The position numbers and the translations under genes were made by a program. From positions 1 to 64,000 of the forward strand of contig NZ_BOOK01000020.1 of assembly GCF_016863195.1 (NCBI RefSeq): a stretch of 64,000 nt of DNA, written 5' to 3'. This document shows positions 39,136 to 46,092 of this stretch, one piece after another. Each line of letters starts with the position of its first letter. Positions within the stretch are counted from its first letter, which is position 1. The stretch is from Paraplanobispora takensis (GTDB lineage Bacteria; Actinomycetota; Actinomycetes; Streptosporangiales; Streptosporangiaceae). The notes under the pieces are model-generated. The model searched no databases. It was not told the origin of the DNA and saw nothing but the letters and a program-made list of their open reading frames with translations.

Positions 39136-39582
39136 ATGACCACAGTTCTGGCCCCGGTCGCGGGGGCGGCCGTGGGTCTGGAGGCGGTGCCGGACCCGGT
39201 GTTCTCCGGAGGGCTGGTGGGCGCGGGGGCCGCGATCGACCCGGCGAGGGAGCCGGGCAGGGTGGTCGCGCCCATCGCGGGGAAGATCGTCAAACTGCAC
39301 CCCCACGCCTTCGTCGTCGTGGGCGACGACGGCCGGGGGATCCTGGTCCACCTGGGCATCGACACCGTGCAGCTGCGGGGCGAGGGGTTCGAGCTGCTGG
39401 CCGCGGAGGGCGACCGGGTCAGCGCGGGGCAGCCCGTGGTCGCCTGGAACCCCGCCGAGATCGAGGCGGGCGGGCGCTCCCCGGTCTGCCCGGTGGTGGC
39501 GCTGGACGCGGAGGAGGGGACCGTCAGCGCCCTCGCCGAAGGAAGGGTATGCGCCGGGGACGAGTTGTTCCGCTGGGGATAG
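39136..39582 (+). CDS. crr: PTS IIA component, glucose type
   Basis: A 148-residue EIIA(Glc)-family protein. The phosphorylated His is His72 in GILVHLGIDTVQL, and the second conserved His is His57 in LHPHAFV. It lacks the extended N-terminal helix of the enterobacterial protein. The ATG at 39136 is preceded by GAGGGGGTG; a GTG directly upstream is possible. It receives phosphate from HPr (39756) and is likely also a regulator, though such a role is not shown here. Confidence 0.9.
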   Translation: MTTVLAPVAGAAVGLEAVPDPVFSGGLVGAGAAIDPAREPGRVVAPIAGKIVKLHPHAFVVVGDDGRGILVHLGIDTVQLRGEGFELLAAEGDRVSAGQPVVAWNPAEIEAGGRSPVCPVVALDAEEGTVSALAEGRVCAGDELFRWG

Positions 39583-39717
39583 GGTGCCGATGGCCTCCGG
39601 GATTGCCGCAGCGGCAGCGGGTATGAGGTGCGATGGCGTCGTGGCCGTCCACACTCGCGCGGTCAGGCGGCGAGCCCGGTACGGGTCGGACGGCCCGGCC
39701 GACCATAAGACGAGCCG

Positions 39718-39733
39718 GCTGGTCTAGACCGCC
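39718..39733. promoter_or_regulatory. dre-like DasR operator upstream of ptsH
   Basis: GCTGGTCTAGACCGCC contains the perfect 10-bp core GGTCTAGACC, matching the classical DasR-responsive element. It ends 22 bp before the HPr ATG, so bound repressor would block ptsHI transcription. The rest of the 173-bp gap 39583-39755 shows nothing else. Confidence 0.75.
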
Positions 39734-39755
39734 CGGCCGACCTTCAGGAGGATGC

Positions 39756-40013
39756 ATGCCCGAACGTCAGGTCACCGTCAAGGCCGAGGTCGGCCTGCAC
39801 GCCCGTCCCGCCGCGACGTTCGTGCAGACAGCGGCCAAGGCGACGCTGGAGGTCACCGTCGCCAAGGCAGGCGGGCAGCCGGTGAACGCCAAGAGCATCC
39901 TGGGGGTCCTGTCGCTCGACGTCCGGCAGGGCGACACCGTGGTGATCAGCGCGGAGGGGGAGGGCGCCGAGGAACTCCTCGACCGGCTCGCGGACATCGC
40001 ATCGGCGCCGTGA
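39756..40013 (+). CDS. ptsH: Phosphocarrier protein HPr
   Basis: An 85-residue HPr. His15 in VGLHARPAATF is phosphorylated by EI. Ser47 lies in NAKSILGVLSLDV, the region of the regulatory serine in Firmicutes; an HPr kinase was not found in this window. CAGGAGG precedes the ATG at 5 bp. A dre-like operator lies directly upstream. The stop overlaps the ptsI GTG (GTGA). Confidence 0.95.
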   Translation: MPERQVTVKAEVGLHARPAATFVQTAAKATLEVTVAKAGGQPVNAKSILGVLSLDVRQGDTVVISAEGEGAEELLDRLADIASAP

Positions 40014-41692
40014 GCACGCTCACGGGCGTGGGGGTGAGCCCGGGCATCGGGTTCGGGACCGGTTACGTCTTCGCCCGGGAGATCCCGGTGCCCCCGCCCG
40101 GCTCCAGGCACGGCGGGGACGCCGCCGCCGAGCGGGAGCGGGCCGGCAGGGCGCTGGAACAGGTCGCGCAGGACCTGGAGCGGCGGGGGACGCTGGCGGG
40201 CGGCGAGAGCCAGAAGGTGCTGGAGGCCCAGGCGCTGATGGCCCGCGACCCCGGTCTGGCGGCGGAGGTGGCCGGCCTCGTCGAGGCGGGCACGAGCGCC
40301 TCGCGCGCGGTGTACGAGGGGTTCGGGCGCTACCGGGAGGCGCTCGCGGAGGCCGGGGGATACCTGGGCGCGCGGGTCGTCGACCTGGACGACGTCAGGG
40401 ACAGGGCGATCGCCGTCCTGGAGGGGCTGCCCGCCCTCGACGTGCCCTCCCGGGCCGCCGAGCCGTACGTTCTCGTCGCCCGCGACCTGGCCCCGGCCGA
40501 CACCGCCCTGCTGTCCCCGGACGCCGTCGCCGCCTTCGTCACCGAGGAGGGCGGCCCGACGAGCCACACCGCGATCATCGCGCGGGCGATGGGCGTGCCG
40601 GCCGTCGTGGCCTGCCGGGGCGCCACCGCCGTGGCCGCGGGCACGCCGATGCTCGTCGACGGCGCCTCGGGCCTGGTACGGCTCACGCCCTCGGCGCGGG
40701 AGGTGGAGGCCGCCCGCGAGGCCGCCGCGGCCCGCAGGTCCGCGCTGGCGGCCGTGGGGGGTCCCGGCGCGACCGCCGACGGCCACCCCGTGACGCTGCA
40801 GGCCAACATCGGCGGGCCCCGCGACGTGCCGGACGCGCTGAAGTACGGCGCGCAGGGCGTCGGGCTCTACCGGACCGAGTTCCTCTTCCTGGGCCGGCGC
40901 AAGGCGCCGTCCCCGCAGGAGCAGGAGGCGGCCTACCTCGAGGTGCTGAAGGCCTTCCCCGGGGAGCGGGTCGTGGTGCGCACGCTGGACGCGGGGGCCG
41001 ACAAACCCCTGCCCTTCCTGGCCTCGTCGGACGGCGAGCCGAACCCGGCGCTGGGGATGCGCGGGACACGGCTCTTCCAGGTCCACCCGGAGGTGCTGGC
41101 CGACCAGCTGGCGGCCCTGGCGCGGGCCGCCTCCCAGGCCTCGGCCCGGGTCGGGGTGATGGCCCCGATGGTCGCCACCGCCGAGGAGGCGGTGCGGTTC
41201 GCCGCCGCCTGCCGGGAGGCCGGGCTGCCCTCGGCGGGCGTCATGATCGAGGTCCCGTCGGCCGCCCTGCGCACCGCCGACCTGGCGGCCGGAGCCGACT
41301 TCTTCTCGATCGGCACCAACGACCTGGCCCAGTACGCCTTCGCCGCCGACCGCCAGGTGGGCGCGCTGACCGCGCTCCAGGACCCCTGGCAGCCCGCGCT
41401 GCTCGACCTGGTCGCCCTGGCCGTCGCCGGGGCCGCCGTGCGGGACAGGCCGTGCGGGGTGTGCGGGGAGGCCGCCGGGGACCCGGTCCTCGCCTGCGTG
41501 CTGGTCGGCCTCGGCGTCACGTCGTTGTCGATGGCCGCCGCCTCGCTGCCCGCCGTACGGGCCGCGCTGGCCCTGCACACCCGGGAGGAGTGCGTGCGGG
41601 CCGCGCAGGCCGCGCGGGCCGCGGAGTCGGCCGAGTCGGCGCGCGCCGCAGCCCGTTCCCACCTGCCGGGACTGGGCGGGCTGGGACTGTGA
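40010..41692 (+). CDS. ptsI: Phosphoenolpyruvate-protein phosphotransferase (Enzyme I)
   Basis: A 560-residue cytoplasmic enzyme taking phosphate from PEP to HPr. The active His is His186 in EEGGPTSHTAIIARAMG. The PEP-binding C-terminal barrel has GVGLYRTEFLFLGR, NPALGMRGTRL, IGTNDLAQYAFAADR and CGEAAGDP with its conserved Cys. The C-terminus adds an Ala/Arg/Glu-rich tail of about 40 residues. The start GTG overlaps ptsH, so expression is coupled and under the same operator. Confidence 0.95.
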   Translation: MSTLTGVGVSPGIGFGTGYVFAREIPVPPPGSRHGGDAAAERERAGRALEQVAQDLERRGTLAGGESQKVLEAQALMARDPGLAAEVAGLVEAGTSASRAVYEGFGRYREALAEAGGYLGARVVDLDDVRDRAIAVLEGLPALDVPSRAAEPYVLVARDLAPADTALLSPDAVAAFVTEEGGPTSHTAIIARAMGVPAVVACRGATAVAAGTPMLVDGASGLVRLTPSAREVEAAREAAAARRSALAAVGGPGATADGHPVTLQANIGGPRDVPDALKYGAQGVGLYRTEFLFLGRRKAPSPQEQEAAYLEVLKAFPGERVVVRTLDAGADKPLPFLASSDGEPNPALGMRGTRLFQVHPEVLADQLAALARAASQASARVGVMAPMVATAEEAVRFAAACREAGLPSAGVMIEVPSAALRTADLAAGADFFSIGTNDLAQYAFAADRQVGALTALQDPWQPALLDLVALAVAGAAVRDRPCGVCGEAAGDPVLACVLVGLGVTSLSMAAASLPAVRAALALHTREECVRAAQAARAAESAESARAAARSHLPGLGGLGL

Positions 41693-41774
41693 GCCGGGCT
41701 CGTACGGCGGGATCCGCATCCGCGCCACGCCGTGCGACACGACGGGAAACGGAGCGTCCGCTCGCCCGCCCGGA

Positions 41775-41780
41775 TAGCGT
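41775..41780 (+). promoter_or_regulatory. -10 element, predicted leaderless GH3 promoter
   Basis: TAGCGT with 7 bp to the ATG at 41788. It is the same hexamer as the hpf leader -10. No Shine-Dalgarno is present. Confidence 0.45.
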
Positions 41781-41787
41781 GGACGGC

Positions 41788-43131
41788 ATGGTTCGGTGCG
41801 TGCGTACGGCTGGTCTTGCAGTGATCGTGACGATGGTGGCCGGATGCGCCGGTTCCGGAGCGGCGAGCGTGCCCGCCGGGAACCGGGCGAGCGCCGCCTC
41901 CCCCGCCTCCTCCTCGGTCGCCGAGAGCACGGCGGGGACCGCCGAGAGCACGGCCGGCACCACCACCGGCAGCACCGCGCCCGCCGGGGTGGAGGAGACG
42001 CTGGCGAAGATGAGCGTCGAGGAGAAGGTCGGCCAGCTCTTCATGCCGGTCCTGTACGGCCAGGCGGCCGACACGGTCTCGGGGGAGAACCAGGCGCGCT
42101 TCGGTGTGGGCACGCCCGCCAAGATGATCGCCAAATACCGGCCCGGCGGGGTGATCCTGTTCCCCTGGGCGCAGAACGTCAAGGACGTCCGGCAGGTCGT
42201 CGCCCTGACCAACGGCCTGCAGAAGGCCTCCCCGCGGATCCCGCTGCTGATCGGCGCCGACCAGGAGAACGGCCGGGTCTCCCGGCTCGCGCCCCTGGTC
42301 ACCAAGATGCCCGGCGCCTCGGTTATCGGCTCCACCGGCGACCCGTCGCTGGCCCGCAAGGCCGCGAAGGTGACCGGGGCCGAGCTGCGCGCGCTGGGCA
42401 TCACCCTCGACTTCGCCCCGGTCGCGGACGTGAACCTCAACCCGCGCAACCCGGTGATCGGCCCGCGCGCCTACGGATCCGACCCGCGCAAGGTCGCGCC
42501 GATGGTCGCCGCGGCGGTGAAGGGCTTCCACGACGCCGGGGTCGGGGCCGCGGCCAAGCACTTCCCCGGGCACGGCGACACCACGGTGGACAGCCACTCC
42601 GGCCTGCCGGTGATCAAGCACTCCCGGTCCCAGTGGGAGCGGCTGGACGCGCCGCCGTTCGCCGCGGCCGTCGGGGAGAAGGTCGACATGGTCATGAGCG
42701 CCCACGTGGTCATGCCCCGCCTCGACCCCTCCGGTGACCCGGCCACGCTCTCCAAGCCGATCCTGACCGGCCTGCTCCGTCAGAAGCTCGGCTTCGACGG
42801 GGTCGTCTCCACCGACGCGCTGGACATGGAGGGCGTGCGCAAGAAGTACGGCGACGGGGAGGTGGCCGTGCGGGCCGTCCTGGCCGGGGCCGACCTGCTG
42901 CTCATGCCGCCGGACTATCCGAAGGCCTACGAGGCGGTCCTGTCGGCGGTGAGGTCCGGCCGGATCTCCCAGGAGCGGCTCGATGAGTCCGTACGGCGGA
43001 TGCTGAAGCTGAAGGCCGCCCGGGGCATCCTGCAGCGGGCCCCGGTCGCCGACCCGGCGAAGGCGGAGAAGGTGCTGCGCTCGGCCGAGCACCGCAAGGT
43101 CGCCTCACTCATCACCGCCAAGGCCCGCTGA
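41788..43131 (+). CDS. GH3 beta-N-acetylhexosaminidase-type lipoprotein
   Basis: A 447-residue exported enzyme. The lipoprotein signal ends in VAGC (Cys20). A Ser/Thr/Ala-rich linker runs to about residue 72. The GH3 barrel follows, with GADQENGRVSRL, the NagZ-type loop KHFPGHGDT (257-265) with downstream DSHSGLP supplying the His-Asp acid/base dyad, and the nucleophile region STDALDMEGV. These residues distinguish GlcNAc-specific GH3 enzymes. It would release GlcNAc from chitin or muropeptide fragments outside the membrane. It lies next to the GlcNAc-type PTS. Start chosen at the ATG giving the signal peptide. Confidence 0.9.
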   Translation: MVRCVRTAGLAVIVTMVAGCAGSGAASVPAGNRASAASPASSSVAESTAGTAESTAGTTTGSTAPAGVEETLAKMSVEEKVGQLFMPVLYGQAADTVSGENQARFGVGTPAKMIAKYRPGGVILFPWAQNVKDVRQVVALTNGLQKASPRIPLLIGADQENGRVSRLAPLVTKMPGASVIGSTGDPSLARKAAKVTGAELRALGITLDFAPVADVNLNPRNPVIGPRAYGSDPRKVAPMVAAAVKGFHDAGVGAAAKHFPGHGDTTVDSHSGLPVIKHSRSQWERLDAPPFAAAVGEKVDMVMSAHVVMPRLDPSGDPATLSKPILTGLLRQKLGFDGVVSTDALDMEGVRKKYGDGEVAVRAVLAGADLLLMPPDYPKAYEAVLSAVRSGRISQERLDESVRRMLKLKAARGILQRAPVADPAKAEKVLRSAEHRKVASLITAKAR

Positions 43132-43356
43132 GACGGATCGGCTGAGGCGGGCCCGCCGGACGGGCCTACCGGAACGGCGGACGCGCGGGACGCGGGTGAC
43201 CGCGGAGACCGTGGGGATCACGGGGACCACGGGACCACGGCCATCCGGGCCGCCCCGCCCCGGTGAGACCCTCGCGGCCGGACTAGCCGGGGGGTAGTGC
43301 TCTCCCCACCATCTTTGGTGGACCCTCGCCCATGTTCCCGGGTGATCGCGATTCTC

Positions 43357-43362
43357 TACGGT
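43357..43362 (+). promoter_or_regulatory. -10 element, predicted leaderless kinase promoter
   Basis: TACGGT with 6 bp to the ATG at 43369. No Shine-Dalgarno lies between. The 237-bp gap upstream also holds a low-complexity GGGACCACGG stretch (about 43205-43245) of no clear role. Confidence 0.4.
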
Positions 43363-43368
43363 GGTCCT

Positions 43369-44640
43369 ATGACCCCCTCGGAGCTGACCACCCCATGGGA
43401 CCGGATCCGGGCCCACTGGTCGGCGCAGACCTGGCTGCGCACCTTCCACGTGGTCACCGGCCTGCCGATCGCGCTGCTGGGCGCGCTGGCGATCGTGGTC
43501 CTGACCGCGCTCTCGGTGGTGTTCGTCTGGACCGTGGTGGCGCCGGTGGTGGGCATCCCCCTGCTGTTCACCGTGGTGCCGGCGCTCACACGGGTGCAGC
43601 GGGCCCGGTTCGCCGCCTTCCTGGAGGTGGAGATCCCCCCGTCGCCGCGCCCGCCCGTCGGCCGCCGGCCGCTGAAGTGGCTGCTGGGCGCGGTGCGGGC
43701 ACGGAGCACCTGGCGTCAGTTCGCCTACCATCTGCTCGCCCCGCTGATCAGCGGGGCCGGGTTCGTCGTGGTGGCCGGGATCTGGACGGGCGGGCTGGTG
43801 GCGGGCACCGCCGCCGTGCGGATCCGGGAGTGGGCCGACGGCTGGGCCGTCATCGCCCTCGCCCTCCTCGCGGCGGTCCTGCTCACGGCCGGACCGTGGG
43901 CGGCGCGCGGGATGTCCGCCCTGGACGTGATGGCCGCCGGGGCGCTGCTCGGTCCCAGCCGCAGCGAGGAGCTGGTCCAGCGGGTGGAGACCCTCACGGA
44001 GAGCCGCGCCGAGGTCATCGACGCCGCCGACGCCGAGCGCCGCCGCATCGAGCGGGACCTGCACGACGGCACCCAGCAGCGGCTGGTGTCGCTGGCGATG
44101 AAGCTCGGCATGGCCCGCGCCACCCTCACCGACGTCCCCGAGCCCGCCAGGGAGGCGATCGCGCAGGCCCACGAGGAGGCCAAGCACGCCCTGCGGGAGC
44201 TGCGCGACTTCGTGCGCGGGCTGCACCCGGCCGTGCTCAACGACCAGGGGCTGGACGCGGCGCTGTCGGGCCTGGCCGCCCAGGCCCCCTTCCCGGTACG
44301 GCTGCGCGTGGACCTGCCGGTGCGTGTGTCCGCCACGGTGGAGGCCGTGGCGTTCTTCGTCGTCTCCGAGGCGCTGACCAACATCGCCAAGCACGCCCGC
44401 GCCTCCGGCGCCGAGGTCGCGGTCGACGGTCACGACGGCCTGCTCCGGGTGGCCGTCCGCGACGACGGCCGCGGTGGCGCGGACGCCGCCGGGGGCACGG
44501 GACTGCGCGGCCTGACCCAGCGGGTCGGCTCCGTGGACGGGAGGCTGCACATCGACAGCCCGCCGGGCGGCCCGACGGTGATCAGGGCGGAACTGCCGTA
44601 CGCGCGGGAACCACATCGGATGGCCGGGGAGAGATCGTGA
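43369..44640 (+). CDS. Sensor histidine kinase with putative-sensor membrane domain
   Basis: A 423-residue kinase. Four hydrophobic segments in residues 20-190 form a 'putative sensor' domain of the type common in actinobacteria (TGLPIALLGALAIVVL, WTVVAPVVGIPLLFTVV and two later). HisKA_3 follows with RRRIERDLHDGTQQRL, then HATPase_c with VSEALTNIAKHARA, RDDGRGGAD and GTGLRGLTQRV. It is upstream of a LuxR response regulator gene (86-bp gap). The stimulus is unknown. Confidence 0.9.
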   Translation: MTPSELTTPWDRIRAHWSAQTWLRTFHVVTGLPIALLGALAIVVLTALSVVFVWTVVAPVVGIPLLFTVVPALTRVQRARFAAFLEVEIPPSPRPPVGRRPLKWLLGAVRARSTWRQFAYHLLAPLISGAGFVVVAGIWTGGLVAGTAAVRIREWADGWAVIALALLAAVLLTAGPWAARGMSALDVMAAGALLGPSRSEELVQRVETLTESRAEVIDAADAERRRIERDLHDGTQQRLVSLAMKLGMARATLTDVPEPAREAIAQAHEEAKHALRELRDFVRGLHPAVLNDQGLDAALSGLAAQAPFPVRLRVDLPVRVSATVEAVAFFVVSEALTNIAKHARASGAEVAVDGHDGLLRVAVRDDGRGGADAAGGTGLRGLTQRVGSVDGRLHIDSPPGGPTVIRAELPYAREPHRMAGERS

Positions 44641-44726
44641 CATATGCACCTGTCGTCCGGGACTCCGGTGGAGAGGCCGCGACGCGTCCAGGGTCCGAGC
44701 GCGGTCCGGGAGAAGGAAGGCCTGCC

Positions 44727-45368
44727 ATGCGTGTCGTGCTCGCGGAGGACTCCGTCCTGCTCAGGGAGGGGCTGGTCTGGATGCTCGGGTCCGCGGGGAT
44801 GGAGGTCGTCGCCGCGGTGGCCGACGCCGAGGGGCTGCTGCGCGCCGTGGACGAGCACCTGCCGGACCTGGTCGTCACCGACGTGCGGATGCCGCCCTCG
44901 CACACCGACGAGGGCCTGCGCGCGGCGCTGGTGCTGCGGCGCTCCCATCCGGGTCTGCCCATCGTCGTGCTCTCCCAGTACGTCGAGGAGCGTTACGCCA
45001 CCCGGCTGCTGTCCACCGAGACCAGCGGCATCGGCTATCTGCTCAAGGACCGGGTGGCCGACGTCACCGAGTTCCTGGGCGCCCTGCGCCGGGTCTCCGA
45101 AGGCGGCACGGCCCTGGACCCGGAGGTGGTCGCCCAGCTCCTGATCCGCCGGCACAGCGACCCGCTCGACCTGCTGACCCCCCGGGAGTACGAGGTGCTG
45201 GCCCTGATCGCGGAGGGCCGCTCCAACGGCGGCATCTCCGAGGCGCTGACGATCTCGGAGGGCGCGGTCGGCAAGCACATCAACAACATCTTCACCAAAC
45301 TCGGCCTGTCCGGCGCGGACGGGGACCACCGCCGGGTCCTGGCCGTCCTGCGCTTCCTGAAGGTCTGA
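44727..45368 (+). CDS. LuxR-type response regulator
   Basis: A 213-residue regulator with phosphoacceptor Asp52 (LVVTDVRMPPSHTDEG, a signature of this subfamily), Lys in GYLLKDRV and a LuxR HTH (LTPREYEVLALIAEGRSNGGIS, then GAVGKHINNIFTKLGL). GAAGGAAGG lies 6 bp before the ATG. It is the partner of the kinase at 43369. The exported short protein gene follows by 16 bp. Confidence 0.92.
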   Translation: MRVVLAEDSVLLREGLVWMLGSAGMEVVAAVADAEGLLRAVDEHLPDLVVTDVRMPPSHTDEGLRAALVLRRSHPGLPIVVLSQYVEERYATRLLSTETSGIGYLLKDRVADVTEFLGALRRVSEGGTALDPEVVAQLLIRRHSDPLDLLTPREYEVLALIAEGRSNGGISEALTISEGAVGKHINNIFTKLGLSGADGDHRRVLAVLRFLKV

Positions 45369-45384
45369 AGGGAGAGGAACGCCG

Positions 45385-45819
45385 ATGCGACGCAACGTCA
45401 GGACCGCCTGGATCGCCGTCGGCGGGGCGCTCACGGCGCTGGCCGTCCTGGTCCTGCCCGTGACGGCGTGGACCGAGATGAGACGGCCCGGATCCTCCTA
45501 CGGCACCTCTCTGCTGTCCTCCACGGGGTCCGAGAGCTTCGTCCGGGTCTACCGGCTCACCTCACCGGTGGTCGTGGTGCTGGCCTCCGAGGAGGTGGAG
45601 GTCCGGGTGGTCCGGGGTGAGGTGGGGCGCCTGACCATCGAACGGACGCTCGCCTGGTCCCACGACCGGCCCGACCTGTTCGAGGGGTGGGACGGCGTGA
45701 CGCTGCAGGCCGAGCTCTCCTGCGCCCGGTTCGGCCGTCCCCCGGACCCGGGCTGCGGGGCCCGCTACACCCTCAGGGTGCCCGACGGCACCCGGGTCGA
45801 GGGCCTCGGTCCCTCCTAG
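45385..45819 (+). CDS. Short exported protein, probably truncated DUF4097-like
   Basis: A 144-residue protein with one N-terminal hydrophobic segment (WIAVGGALTALAVLVLPVTAW). An extracytoplasmic part contains LTIERTLAWSHDRPDLFEGWDG and CGARYTLRVPDGTRVE. In related two-component loci the third gene encodes a longer DUF4097-type beta-repeat protein in which this sequence is followed by Ser/Gly-rich repeats. Here the frame ends directly after VPDGTRVEGLGPS. It may be a truncated or frameshifted remnant or a short natural variant. GGAGAGG precedes the ATG. Confidence 0.65.
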   Translation: MRRNVRTAWIAVGGALTALAVLVLPVTAWTEMRRPGSSYGTSLLSSTGSESFVRVYRLTSPVVVVLASEEVEVRVVRGEVGRLTIERTLAWSHDRPDLFEGWDGVTLQAELSCARFGRPPDPGCGARYTLRVPDGTRVEGLGPS

Positions 45820-45825
45820 TCCGAT

Positions 45826-45891
45826 GGCCGGGTGATCCGGGCCGCATGCCGTCCTCTGCCCGGCGGCCGGGTGATCCGGCCCGCGCGCCGT
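45826..45891 (+). repeat. Direct repeat pair, 27 bp
   Basis: GGCCGGGTGATCCGG and the following 12 bp occur at 45826-45852 and again at 45865-45891 with about four differences, at a 39-bp period. They lie just after the short exported protein gene. The remainder of the 273-bp gap holds only the tandem repeat at 46017. Confidence 0.6.
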
Positions 45892-46016
45892 ACCTTGACG
45901 ACGCGCCGGGGTGACGGTGAGGTGGTGGGGACGGCGCAGGGCCGTGATCGGCGTTTCGCCGTCCCGTGCCGCCGCCCCGGCGACTGAGGGGACCCCGCGG
46001 CCGGCGGCCACGGGGC

Positions 46017-46056
46017 GTGCGTGCACATAAGCACACGTGCGTGCGCATAAGCACAG
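46017..46056 (+). repeat. 20-bp tandem repeat upstream of acyl-CoA synthetase gene
   Basis: GTGCGTGCACATAAGCACAC is followed immediately by a second copy that differs at two positions. The units contain GTGC...GCAC half-palindromes, and partial GAAGCACAGG echoes follow. The repeat lies 36-76 bp before the ATG at 46093, so it could be an operator or part of the leader. Confidence 0.7.
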
Positions 46057-46092
46057 GAGCACGGAAGCACAGGGACACAGAAGGAGAGTGCG

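Noticed and set aside
43205-43245. Repetitive GGGACCACGG tract as a regulatory array
   Set aside because: The units are short, irregular and low in complexity; no spacing or symmetry supports binding sites.
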